Shown here in pieces: positions 55,759 to 64,000 of a DNA stretch of 64,000 bases. Each line of letters opens with the position of its first letter. Positions within the stretch are counted from its first letter, which is position 1. Origin of the DNA: Streptomyces sp. MMG1121 (lineage in GTDB: Bacteria; Actinomycetota; Actinomycetes; Streptomycetales; Streptomycetaceae); contig NZ_LGDV01000201.1 of NCBI RefSeq assembly GCF_001280015.1, forward strand, positions 321,350 through 385,349, read 5' to 3'. The position numbers and the translations under genes are program-made. Below the pieces are notes generated by a model. That model was not told where the DNA came from, made no database searches, and saw only the letters and a list, made by a program, of their open reading frames with translations.

Positions 55759-56287
55759 GGTGCTCCCCCTCGTTGCCGACTTCCGCCGAGGCACCGTAGG
55801 GGCGGTTCTTGTGGGAACTCTGTGATCCGGGGCCGGCCCTGTGGGGCGTCCCGGCAGTGGTCGGGGTCAGCCGTCGACGCGACCCGAGCCGAAACCCACG
55901 TCCGTGCTTGCGCAGTTCAGCGTGGATGTGCGGGTGGCGGCTCGGGCCTCGGGGCGGGTGCGGGGCCGTGCGGGAGGTCGCGCTGCCCCGGCCGGTGGTG
56001 AACCGGATGCCGGAGCCCATGGTTCCGGGTTCTGTGCGGCGCCGCGCCGACCCGTCAGCGAAGCAGGTGCTCGGCGGGCCGGAACGGGGGCTGCACCGGC
56101 GTGCGGCGTGCTCGTCCCGGCATCACGGTTACACAGTCAGGACGAACCGGTGATGGATCGGTCTGGACTGTGTGATCAGATGTTTGACACGTGAGGGGAC
56201 CCGGTGATGGGGCCACGAAGAAGGTAATGGGGGGAGCGCGCGGCCTTTGCGTCGCGGCGCTCCGGCGACAACGCAAGGAGCGATGTT
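55759..56287. other. Intergenic region between the kinase and the transpeptidase
   Basis: 529 nt; no gene I can support. It probably holds the divergent promoters. AAGGAG at about 56275 is the ribosome site of the transpeptidase. Confidence 0.6.
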
Positions 56288-57313
56288 TTGCGCAGGCACG
56301 CACAGCTGTGGGGGAAGAGGCACACGACCACGAGCCGGGTCAGGACCGGCATCGGGATCGCGCTGGTGTCCGGCGCGGTGCTCGCGACGACGAGCGCGTG
56401 CGGCACCACTGCCCATTCGGCGGGCACGTCCAACGGCAAGGCGGCCTCAGCGGCCGCGGCGAAGGCCGGCGCCAGCCCCAAGCCGAGCAGGCCGGCAGGG
56501 CCGCCGATGCTCCTGGAGTCCATCACCCCGCAGAGCGGCACCACCGTCGGTGTGGCTATGCCGGTGTCGGTGGTCTTCAGCCGGCCGGTCGCCGCCTCCG
56601 CACGCGCCACGATCGAGAAAGCCCTCAAGATCACGACGTCGGTTCCGACCACCGGCGCGTGGCACTGGTTCAGCGGTACACGCGTCGACTTCCGTCCGGA
56701 GACCTACTGGAAGCCGGGCACCAAGGTCACCGTCGACGCCGAGCTGACCGGCGTCACCGACGGCAACGGCCGGTACGGAACGCACGGTTACCGTCACGCC
56801 TTCACCATCAGTGACGACAACGAGGCCAAGGTGTCGGTGACGGGCCACACCATGCAGGTCACGCACGACGGCACGGTCGTGAAGACCCTCCCCATCGACG
56901 CGGGCAGCACGGTCTTCCCCTCCTGGGACGGCACCATGGCGGTCATCGACAAGGAGGCCAAGGTCCGCATGACCTCCTGCAGCGTCGGCATCAGCTGCAC
57001 CAAGGGCGACCCGAACTACTACGACCTGACTCTCCCCTGGGACGTTCACCTCACTACCTCCGGCACCTACGTCCACTACTCCAGCGGCGACCCGCAACCC
57101 GGCCACGGCGAAGGCTCGCACGGCTGCGTACACCTTTCGCTGTCCGACGCCAAGTGGTTCTACGACTTCATCAAGCAGGGCGACCCGATAACCATCACCG
57201 GCTCGCCCCGCGGCAAGGCGGCGGGCGACAACGGCTACGCGGACTTCAACCTGTCCTGGTCCCAGTGGCTCCAGAACAGCGGCACCGGTCAGACGACGAC
57301 CCACGCCTCCTGA
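56288..57313 (+). CDS. L,D-transpeptidase (YkuD) lipoprotein
   Basis: 341 residues; TTG start at 56288 with AAGGAG 7 nt upstream. Lipobox ATTSAC follows a Sec signal, so it is anchored outside the membrane. An Ig-like domain (about 70-175) precedes the YkuD domain, with the catalytic motif HGEGSHGCVHLS near residue 280. It makes or remodels 3-3 peptidoglycan crosslinks. The neighbouring PASTA kinase hints at a shared cell-wall link. Confidence 0.92.
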   Translation: MRRHAQLWGKRHTTTSRVRTGIGIALVSGAVLATTSACGTTAHSAGTSNGKAASAAAAKAGASPKPSRPAGPPMLLESITPQSGTTVGVAMPVSVVFSRPVAASARATIEKALKITTSVPTTGAWHWFSGTRVDFRPETYWKPGTKVTVDAELTGVTDGNGRYGTHGYRHAFTISDDNEAKVSVTGHTMQVTHDGTVVKTLPIDAGSTVFPSWDGTMAVIDKEAKVRMTSCSVGISCTKGDPNYYDLTLPWDVHLTTSGTYVHYSSGDPQPGHGEGSHGCVHLSLSDAKWFYDFIKQGDPITITGSPRGKAAGDNGYADFNLSWSQWLQNSGTGQTTTHAS

Positions 57314-57338
57314 TCCCGCGGGTCCCTGCATGAGGGCG

Positions 57339-57375
57339 GGGCACGGCGGCACCTCTCCCGGGAGCAGCCGTGCCC
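57339..57375. terminator. Hairpin terminator after the transpeptidase
   Basis: A 9-bp stem (57339-57347 with 57367-57375) enclosing the inner palindrome CTCCCGGGAG, 26 nt beyond the stop. Confidence 0.65.
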
Positions 57376-57439
57376 GGACCGTCTCACCGTCGTCGTTGTC
57401 TGACGGGAACCAGGTGACCGTCGCTCCCGGCGGCTGTGC

Positions 57440-57549
57440 GTGCATCGGGCCGCCGCCCTTCTCACCGGCGATGGCGGCCTCGCACGCGCTCATGTGCTGG
57501 AAGGGCGCGCCGGTTCGGGCACGTACGTCGCCGAGCCCGGCACCGGGTA
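57440..57549 (+). pseudogene. Possible GntR HTH remnant
   Basis: VHRAAALLTGDGGLARAHV followed by GSGTYVAEP matches the recognition-helix/wing end of a GntR winged helix. There is no start or effector domain. It sits in a 574-nt gap that otherwise shows nothing. Confidence 0.35.
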
Positions 57550-57887
57550 CGGGCGGTCCGTCCGTCCGCGCGTGAGCGGCCCGACGGGTCGCCGTTCCGG
57601 GCGGACACGAAGGCCGTGGGCAGGCAAGGGGACCGGGAGAGCGGGACCGAGGCCAAGGTGCCCGCGGCGGCTCGGCATCGGCGCCGGCGCCGGGGAGAGG
57701 GCCCCAGGCCGGGCAGGTGTGGTGGACCGGATGGCGAGCCTGATGCCTTCACAAGAAGGAGATGCGGTGTTCGCGCCGCCGGCCACGCGTCATCAGGGGC
57801 CACTTGAATTACAGTCGAGAGGCCGTACGTTCGCATTCTGGCGTCTGCACACGACGTGCTCCACGAAGACCGGACAACGGGGCAGAT

Positions 57888-58307
57888 ATGGATCCGCAGC
57901 TCGTCGCTCTGTCGAGTACCGCCGGAAGCACCCTGGTGACGCTCATGGTCACGGACGGCTGGCAGCAGGCCCGGGACAAGGCCGTACGGCTGTGGCAGCA
58001 GTTCCGCCCCGCGAACGCCGTCGCCATGGCGGACGAGCTCGATGCGGCGCGCGTCGCCGTCGTGGCCGCCAGGCGGTCCGGGATACGGATCGACGAAGAA
58101 GCACTGCGTGTGGAATGGGGACGCCGGGTCGGCGAGTTACTGGCGTCGCACCAGGACGCCGAACCAGCACTCCGAGCGGTCCTCGCCGACTGGGAGGCCG
58201 CGTCCGGCGCTCAGGCCGTGGGCGGAAACCTCCATCTGGAGGCCCACGCGACGGACAGCAGCCGTGTCTACCAGGCCGGCCGCGACCAGCACATCACCGA
58301 ACGTTGA
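57888..58307 (+). CDS. Small protein with C-terminal YQAGRDQHI motif (partner of the nSTAND ATPase)
   Basis: 139 residues from ATG 57888. A hydrophobic N-terminus (AGSTLVTLMVTDGWQQARDK) leads to a helical mid-part and a short beta-strand tail, SRVYQAGRDQHITER. Proteins with this tail often precede nSTAND or NACHT genes in Streptomyces. The stop overlaps the next start. No enzymatic motif; it may be an adaptor or sensor. Confidence 0.7.
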   Translation: MDPQLVALSSTAGSTLVTLMVTDGWQQARDKAVRLWQQFRPANAVAMADELDAARVAVVAARRSGIRIDEEALRVEWGRRVGELLASHQDAEPALRAVLADWEAASGAQAVGGNLHLEAHATDSSRVYQAGRDQHITER

Positions 58308-61300
58308 GCGTCGGGGACGGGCCGGCACCCCGTCGGGATCCGGCAGGTGACGGGCCTGACGGGCAGGCCTTCCTGTATGCCGAGGCGTCGGACGAGGCAC
58401 GTGTCTTCCAGGCGGCCGGCGACCAGTACATCGTGGAAGTCCGTGATCTCCGTGCCACCTTCGTCATGGATCAGGGCCACATCCACCGGGTCGGCAGACC
58501 GACGGCGGACGAGGACTGCCCCTATCCCGGCCTGGAGCCGTTCGGCCTCGAACAGGCCGACTGGTACTTCGGCAGGGAAGAGCTGATCGCCGACCTGACC
58601 ACGCGCCTGGACGGCAGCGTCGCCGACCGCACCCCGCTGGTGGTCGTCGCGCCCTCGGGCGCGGGCAAGTCCTCGCTCCTGCGGGCCGGCCTGCTGCCCG
58701 CGATCGAGCGTGGCGACCTGCCCGCCGCGGGTTCGCGGCACTGGCAGCGTCTGGTGTTCACCCCCACCCACAGCCCGATGAGGGCCCTGACCGCGCACTT
58801 CGCCATGCTGAGCGGCCCCCGGGGGGACGCCGCCGAGCCGTTGGACTGGCGTGCGGCGGACAGGGACGTCCGCCGGTCGGCGCTCCGGCGGTCCCTCGGC
58901 CGGAACGCGGCCGCCCCCGACTCGCGGGTCGTCGTGATCGTGGACCAGCTCGAGGAGATCTTCACCCAGTGCGAGGACGAGGAGGAGCGGCGGGCCTTCG
59001 TCGAGGAGCTGGCGTGGCTGGCTGATCCGGGGGACGGGCATGAGCCGGTCGGTCTGGTCGTCCTGGGGCTGCGGGCCGATTTCTACGGGCCCTGTGCCGA
59101 CCATCCGTGGCTGCGCACCGCGGTGGAGCGCAACCAGGTCTTCCTGGGCCCGATGTCACGGTCCGAACTGCGGGACGCGATCGAGCTCCCCGCGCACCAG
59201 GTCGGTCTTGAGGTCGAACCGGGCTTGGTTGAGGTGCTGTTACGGGACCTCGGCGTATCAGGCACCGAGACCGGCGGCCGGGACGGGAGCGCCGAGTACC
59301 CCGAGGACTACGAGGCCGGGCGGTTGCCGCTGCTGGCTCACGCGCTGCGCGCCACATGGATGCAGCGCGACGACGGCCGGCTGACCATCCGCGGGTACCA
59401 GGCGACCCAGGGGATCGAACACGCGGTGGCGGACACTGCCGAGCGGGCCTTCGCGCAGCTGGGGCCGGCCGAGGAGGCCACGAAGAGTGTCTTCCTGCGT
59501 CTGGTGACGGTCACCGAGGGCTCCGAACACTCCAGACGACGGGTGCTGCGGGCCGACCTGCTGCGTTCGGAGGCCGATCCGCAGGCGGCGCGGACGGTCC
59601 TCGACGCATTCACCGGGGCCCGGCTCCTCACCCAGGACCGGGACACCGTCGCCATCACGCACGAGGTGCTGCTGCGCGTGTGGCCGCGGCTCAAGGGATG
59701 GATCAACGACGACCGGATCGGCAACGTCGTACGTCAGGAACTGCGCGATGCCGCCTTCTCCTGGGAGCGGGCCGGACACGACAACGATCTCCTGTACCGG
59801 GGAGGCCGGTTGGAGACCGCGGCGGCGAGCATCACGAATTCGGGGGACGTGGACCAGGTGACGCGGGCGTTCCTCACCGCCTCGACCGGCCGCGCCAAGC
59901 GCGCCACCCGGATCCGCCGCGGGATCACCGCCGTCCTGGTCACCCTCTTTCTCCTGGCCTCCACGGCCGCCGTGTTCGCCTTTCAGCAACGCGGCGAGGC
60001 GCTGACCGAGCGGGACACCGCGATCTTCAGCCAGATCACCGCGGAAGCGGACCGGCTGCGGGGCACCGATTCATCGCTCGCTGCCCAACTCGACCTGGTC
60101 GCCTACCGGATGCACCCGAAACCGGATCTTTACGCACATCTCATCACCAACGCCTCGACGACGCTGTCCACGCCCGTGTCCTCGGGCATCGGGGCCGTCG
60201 TCTCGGTGGCGATCACGGCCGACGGGCGCACCATGGCCACCGGCGGCAACGGCAACGCGGTCAGGCTCTGGAACATCACCGACCCCACCCACCCGGTGGC
60301 CCTGGGCCAACCGCTGCCCGTGCACGCCGACATCACCGAATCCGTGGCGTTCAGTCCGGACGGCCGCATCTTGGCGGCGGGCGGCAACGACGCGACCATC
60401 CGACTGTGGAACGTCACCGATCCCGCCCGCCCCGTGGCCCTGGGACAGCCTCTGACCGGCCACACCAACACGGTCGGGGCGGTGGCGTTCAGCCCGGACG
60501 GACGGGTGCTGGCCAGCGGCAGCGCCGACAAGACGATCAGGCTGTGGAGCATGGCCGATCCCGCGCGCCCGGTGCTCCTGGGACGCCCTCTCGTCGGCCA
60601 CACCGACCTGGTCACGTCGGTGGCCTTCCGCGCCGACGGGCGGGTGCTGGCCAGCGGCAGCTTCGATCACTCGGTGCGGCTGTGGAACGTGGCCGACCCG
60701 GCCCACGCGTCGGCTCTGGGCCGTCCGCTGTACGGCCACGGCGCCAGCCTGATCGCGACGGTGGCCTTCAGCCCCGACGGACACACCCTGGCCAGTGGCG
60801 GTGGCGACAACCGGGTCCGGCTGTGGAACGTGGTCGATCCCGCGCACACCGTCATGCTGGGCCAACTCCTCGGACACACCGGAGGCATCACGTCGGTGAC
60901 CTTCAGCCAGAGCGGGCAGACGCTGGCCAGCGCCGGCTACGACGGCTCGATCAAGCTGTGGAACGTGGCCTTCCCGGACGACCCCGTGGCGCGCGGTGGG
61001 GAGCTGGTCGGCCACACGGGAGCGGTTCTCGCGCTGGGCTTCAGCCACAACGGCCACACCCTGGTCAGCGGCAGTGCCGACAACACGGTGCGGGTGTGGT
61101 CCTTCCCTCCCCGGCTGATCACCTCCTACAGCCGCTCGATCGCGTCCCTCGCGTTCAGCCCGGACGGGCACACGCTGGCCAGCGGCAGCGCCGACCGGAA
61201 GCTCAGGCTGTGGAACGTCACCGACCCGGCCCGTCCTTCCACGCTCGGCCGCCCCCTGACCGTCGACGCCCCCGCGACGATCTCGTCGTTGGCGTTCAGC

Positions 61301-62158
61301 CCCGACGGCCACATCCTCGCGGGCGGCAGCGCCGACGGCACGGTGAAGCTGTGGAACACGACCGACCCGGCCCGCACCACAGTCCTGGGCCGGCAACTGC
61401 TCACGGGCATGGGCCGGGTCATGTCCGTGACGTTCAGCCCGGACGGCCGCACCCTGGCCGTTGCGGGCCTGGACGGACTGATACAGCTCTGGAACCTGAC
61501 CGACCCGGCGGACCCGGTCCCGTTCGGTCAGCCCCTGAGCGGTCACACCGGCGCCGTGACCTCGGTGCGGTTCAGCCCCGACGGCCACACCCTGGCCAGT
61601 GGCAGCTCGGACAAGACCATCCGGCTGTGGAACGTCACCGACCCGGCGAGCCCCGTGCCACTCGGTAGCCCTCTGACCGGCCACACCGGCCTCGTCCTCG
61701 CGGTGGCGTTCAGCCCCGACGGCCGCATCCTCGCCGGCGCCGGCTACGACAGCACGATCCGGCTGTGGAACGTCACCGACCCGGCCCACGCGGAACGGCT
61801 CGGCCAGCCCCTGACCGGCCACACCAGCTCCGTCCTGTCGGTGGCCTTCAGCCGTGACGGCCGCCGCCTGGCCAGTGGCGGCGGCGACAGCACGGTCCGG
61901 CTGTGGGACGTCACCGACCCGGCCCGCGCGCAGGCCCTGGGCCAACCCCTGACCGGGGCCTACAGCGCCGTCGAGTCGGTAGCGTTCAACCGCGACGGCC
62001 GCCTGGTCAGCGCCGGGGACGACGGTGTGATCAGGCTGTGGGACCTGAACGCCGAGCACGCCGCCCAGTGGATCTGCTCCACCACCCGCAACGTCCTCAC
62101 ACCCCGGCAGTGGCACAAGTACATCCCCCAGCTCCCCTACGCCCCACCGTGCCCGTGA
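58304..62158 (+). CDS. nSTAND NTPase with membrane helix and 14 WD40 repeats
   Basis: 1284 residues if translation starts at the TTG overlapping the upstream stop; GTG 58433 is another candidate. The N-terminal strand VFQAAGDQYIVEV echoes the tail of the partner. The nSTAND domain begins PYPGLEPFGLEQADWYFGRE; Walker A (APSGAGKSS) lies near residue 120 and Walker B (VVIVDQLEEIF) near 207. A membrane helix lies at about 540-562. From about 629 to 1262 there are 14 WD40 repeats with high mutual similarity (RLWNVTDPARPV type), enough for two seven-bladed propellers. Probably a signalling or defence switch. Confidence 0.88.
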   Translation: MSVGDGPAPRRDPAGDGPDGQAFLYAEASDEARVFQAAGDQYIVEVRDLRATFVMDQGHIHRVGRPTADEDCPYPGLEPFGLEQADWYFGREELIADLTTRLDGSVADRTPLVVVAPSGAGKSSLLRAGLLPAIERGDLPAAGSRHWQRLVFTPTHSPMRALTAHFAMLSGPRGDAAEPLDWRAADRDVRRSALRRSLGRNAAAPDSRVVVIVDQLEEIFTQCEDEEERRAFVEELAWLADPGDGHEPVGLVVLGLRADFYGPCADHPWLRTAVERNQVFLGPMSRSELRDAIELPAHQVGLEVEPGLVEVLLRDLGVSGTETGGRDGSAEYPEDYEAGRLPLLAHALRATWMQRDDGRLTIRGYQATQGIEHAVADTAERAFAQLGPAEEATKSVFLRLVTVTEGSEHSRRRVLRADLLRSEADPQAARTVLDAFTGARLLTQDRDTVAITHEVLLRVWPRLKGWINDDRIGNVVRQELRDAAFSWERAGHDNDLLYRGGRLETAAASITNSGDVDQVTRAFLTASTGRAKRATRIRRGITAVLVTLFLLASTAAVFAFQQRGEALTERDTAIFSQITAEADRLRGTDSSLAAQLDLVAYRMHPKPDLYAHLITNASTTLSTPVSSGIGAVVSVAITADGRTMATGGNGNAVRLWNITDPTHPVALGQPLPVHADITESVAFSPDGRILAAGGNDATIRLWNVTDPARPVALGQPLTGHTNTVGAVAFSPDGRVLASGSADKTIRLWSMADPARPVLLGRPLVGHTDLVTSVAFRADGRVLASGSFDHSVRLWNVADPAHASALGRPLYGHGASLIATVAFSPDGHTLASGGGDNRVRLWNVVDPAHTVMLGQLLGHTGGITSVTFSQSGQTLASAGYDGSIKLWNVAFPDDPVARGGELVGHTGAVLALGFSHNGHTLVSGSADNTVRVWSFPPRLITSYSRSIASLAFSPDGHTLASGSADRKLRLWNVTDPARPSTLGRPLTVDAPATISSLAFSPDGHILAGGSADGTVKLWNTTDPARTTVLGRQLLTGMGRVMSVTFSPDGRTLAVAGLDGLIQLWNLTDPADPVPFGQPLSGHTGAVTSVRFSPDGHTLASGSSDKTIRLWNVTDPASPVPLGSPLTGHTGLVLAVAFSPDGRILAGAGYDSTIRLWNVTDPAHAERLGQPLTGHTSSVLSVAFSRDGRRLASGGGDSTVRLWDVTDPARAQALGQPLTGAYSAVESVAFNRDGRLVSAGDDGVIRLWDLNAEHAAQWICSTTRNVLTPRQWHKYIPQLPYAPPCP

Positions 62159-62721
62159 CGCTCCCCTGCCGGGACGGTCGAAGACCCTGACCAGACCACC
62201 GATGACCTGTGCATACGTCAGATGGGGACGACCGCGACACACAGCACGTGCACCGTCCGAAAAGCCCTGCCCGGCAACGTCACGGGGGATCGGCGCAGAC
62301 CGTGGAACGCCAGAGGTCACATCCAGGCTCTGATCAGGCGAGGAAGGCGAACTGCTCGCGCCACGAGAACGCGGTGCTGCGCCGACGGCCCGGCGTACGG
62401 CCGCGCCTTCCCCGGCCGGACCCCGCCATGCGCGCGGCCCTCGGCCGGCACCTGCCGTCCCACCAGCGCAGACACCGTCCGGTCACCGCCTGGCCCGCGA
62501 GCACCCCACCTGGGGCCACCCCCGCGCTCAAGGTGAGCCGCGCCGCCTCGGCCACCGCGTCGGCGCATCCTCCGTCCGCAGCGTCCTGCGCAGCGCCGGC
62601 CTCGGCCCGGCACCCCGCCGGAGCCCCAACGCAGCCGCCGCATGGCGCGAGTTCCCGTGCGACCGGGCCTCAGGCTTGCGCTACCGCTACGCGACCGCGA
62701 CCGCCGCTGCACCGAAGCGTT

Positions 62722-62814
62722 CGACGCGGTTTCACCGCCGACGGCATCGAGCTCCTCAAGAGCGCGCCCCAGGCGCCGAAGACGAACGCCCACCCCGAAG
62801 CTCGCGTCACGTAG
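62722..62814 (+). pseudogene. Integrase-core (rve) transposase fragment
   Basis: FTADGIELLKSAPQAPKTNA followed by H-P-E resembles the strand and loop around the catalytic Glu in IS3/IS481-type DDE transposases (F-x-x-x-G-I-x-x-x-x-S-P-P-x-A-P-x-x-N-A). It stops after 31 codons. Confidence 0.45.
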
Positions 62815-62880
62815 CGAACGCCCAGGTCAGCGCACATCCGGAGCTTGGGAACCCGACACCGCACCCCGTACGTCGCCGCC

Positions 62881-63130
62881 ATGCGCGAGGAGGCCGTCGC
62901 CCGCCTCCTCAACCCCCACAACCCCGGCGACCAGTGGATCGGGTCCAACGAACCCGCGCACGACCCGCCTCATCACCAAGGAACTCTTCGAGGCCGCCCG
63001 GCAAAGACCCAGGTCAGGGCGTGCGTCATGGCACAGATCCAGCGCAGCGGCGCACCGGCCCCCGGGACATCCGCCTCATCGCCACCGGGCGACCTCACGC
63101 CAGGACGCCTTCGGAACAGCCGACCCCGTA
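62881..63130 (+). pseudogene. Frameshifted large serine recombinase fragment
   Basis: One frame reads LLNPHNPGDQWIGSNEPAHD; the next frame continues LITKELFEAARQR. In intact Streptomyces serine integrases these segments are contiguous (N-P-x-D-Q-W-x-x-S-x-x-P-x-H-x-x-L-I-x-x-E-L-F-x-A-A-Q). So one frameshift and truncation are visible. Confidence 0.5.
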
Positions 63131-63401
63131 ACACGGATCGGCGCGGGGATTTCGCAGCGACACGCGGTGGCCATGGGGTGAGCAGGCGTCAGTAGATCAT
63201 CCGGAAGGCCTAATAGTCATTCAATCTGCCTTTTTTCTCTGGGCACTTCACATCCCGGCCGAGAGGAAGACAGCGCCACATATACCCCGATCGGCTCCCC
63301 GTCTCGAATCTTCGATATGACCGATATGACAGCTGTGAGTACGTTTGATCGCAGTCGGCTGACGAGCCGGCATCTTCGAGATACAAGACGGGAGAAGCGA
63401 C

Positions 63402-63998
63402 ATGAAGCTCGCTCGTTCCACCATGGTCACCGCCTCCGCCGGAGCCGCCGCGGCACTCGCCGTCACCGGCATCACCTACGCCTCGGCGGCCTCCGCCCCG
63501 GCGCCCCAGGCGGCCCCGGCGGCCGTCGCCCCGGCCACCGCCCCGCAGGCACCCCTCGGCGGCAACTCCGGACAGGGCAACAACAACAACGAAGGGCAGG
63601 GCAAGGGCAACGAAGGCAAGGGCAACGAAGGCCGTCGCGAGGAGGGCCGAGGCCACAGGGAGGAAGGCCGGATCCTGATCAACGAGCGGTCCTACTCCGC
63701 CCACCCCGGCGACTGCATCACCGTCGTCAGCGGCCTGGGCGCCAGGACCCTCAACGTCCGCAATGACAGCCACAAGCGTGTGGAGGTCTTCCGCGGAGCC
63801 GTCTGCGACAACGGTGCCCCCATCGCCACCGTCGGCCCCCACAGCGACAGCTTCGGCGTCGACCACCTCCGCACCAAGGGCATCCACATCAAGGACGGCA
63901 GCGTGGCCAGCTTCCGCGTGGACTGCGACCATGACGGCGGCGGCCGAGGCGAGGGAGGCCGAGGCGACGGTGGCGGCGACGGCGGCTGGGACGACTGA
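63402..63998 (+). CDS. Secreted protein with Gly/Asn/Glu linker and C-terminal beta domain
   Basis: 198 residues; ribosome site GGGAGAAG at 63390-63397. Signal peptide with cleavage near ASAAS. Residues about 50-88 are a repeat-rich linker of GNEGKG type with REEGRGHREEGR. Residues 89-175 form a compact beta-rich unit with two Cys (HPGDCITVVSG and GAVCDNG) and a later Cys in RVDCDHDGG, then a Gly/Asp tail to the window edge. Family not recognised. The Gly/Asp C-terminus might bind Ca. Confidence 0.75.
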   Translation: MKLARSTMVTASAGAAAALAVTGITYASAASAPAPQAAPAAVAPATAPQAPLGGNSGQGNNNNEGQGKGNEGKGNEGRREEGRGHREEGRILINERSYSAHPGDCITVVSGLGARTLNVRNDSHKRVEVFRGAVCDNGAPIATVGPHSDSFGVDHLRTKGIHIKDGSVASFRVDCDHDGGGRGEGGRGDGGGDGGWDD

Positions 63999-64000
63999 TC

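Larger units (their letters stand above)
62159..63401. other. Gene-poor region with decayed mobile-element pieces
   Basis: About 1240 nt with no intact gene. Long frames here are compositional. Recognisable fragments are listed separately at 62722 and 62881. Near 63300-63340 there is a short tandem (GATATGACCGATATGAC) before the secreted-protein gene. Confidence 0.6.

Noticed and set aside
60190..62090. Recent tandem DNA duplication in the WD40 gene
   Set aside because: Similarity between units is explained by WD40 repeats; codons differ between copies, so it is not a fresh DNA-level repeat.
62209..62814. 201-residue plus-strand protein
   Set aside because: Only the last 31 codons resemble a transposase; the rest is low-complexity Arg/Pro/Ala with no ribosome site.

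Overview
This 64 kb window is high-GC DNA from an actinobacterium, most likely a Streptomyces chromosome. The signs are G/C-rich third positions, frequent GTG and TTG starts behind AGGAGG-type ribosome sites, a gamma-butyrolactone (AfsA/ArpA-type) regulatory locus, Hanks kinases with extracytoplasmic domains, a cellobiose-type ABC operon and many decayed accessory genes. I see no rRNA, tRNA or CRISPR array. The content looks like accessory chromosome.

Layout. 1-6387: a tightly coupled minus-strand operon (alcohol dehydrogenase-like, cysteine-free pyruvoyl-tetrahydropterin-synthase homologue, glycosyltransferase, methyltransferase, flippase-like membrane protein), flanked by a creatininase-like gene and a CDP-alcohol phosphatidyltransferase. 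6457-9082: a YcnI-type copper pair, then three decayed transporter genes. 9232-13802: sugar-binding lipoprotein, two permeases and a GH1 beta-glucosidase. 14059-18447: MFS pump with its TetR regulator, and a second EF-G preceded by a possible leader peptide and hairpin. 18595-25005: MATE and ABC remnants, two uncharacterised proteins (one with an Imm49-like C-terminus), a hydrolase and a membrane-anchored Ser/Thr kinase. 25564-28259: a possible aerolysin-like protein with a beta-propeller partner, and a small secreted peptide.

28675-33880: a compact class I lanthipeptide operon of visibly lower GC (lanA 50 aa, lanB, lanC, led by a DUF5519 gene) with no local transporter or protease. 33933-41091: MarR plus a six-gene translationally coupled operon (cupin, asparagine synthase, PrpF-like isomerase, acyl-CoA dehydrogenase-like flavoenzyme, dihydroorotase-type amidohydrolase, flavin reductase). 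41343-47873: TetR, heme-binding-like protein, MFS pump, tautomerase, BBE-type oxidase, FAD monooxygenase and MarR. Together these resemble an uncharacterised specialised-metabolism or catabolic cluster.

48422-54334: a gamma-butyrolactone-type locus. An AfsA/ScbA homologue is divergent from an ArpA/ScbR homologue, followed by two oxidoreductases and a second receptor-like regulator. Next to it is an IS701-like transposase whose first two catalytic aspartates appear lost. Just upstream of that gene is a 285-bp imperfect inverted repeat whose ends are a perfect 20-bp palindrome; a diverged copy of the palindrome sits between the scbR and scbA homologues. This links the transposase-like gene to the signalling system and is, with the lanthipeptide, the most interesting content.

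54499-63998: a PASTA kinase, an L,D-transpeptidase, a two-gene nSTAND/WD40 module, degraded integrase and recombinase fragments, and a secreted protein at the right edge.
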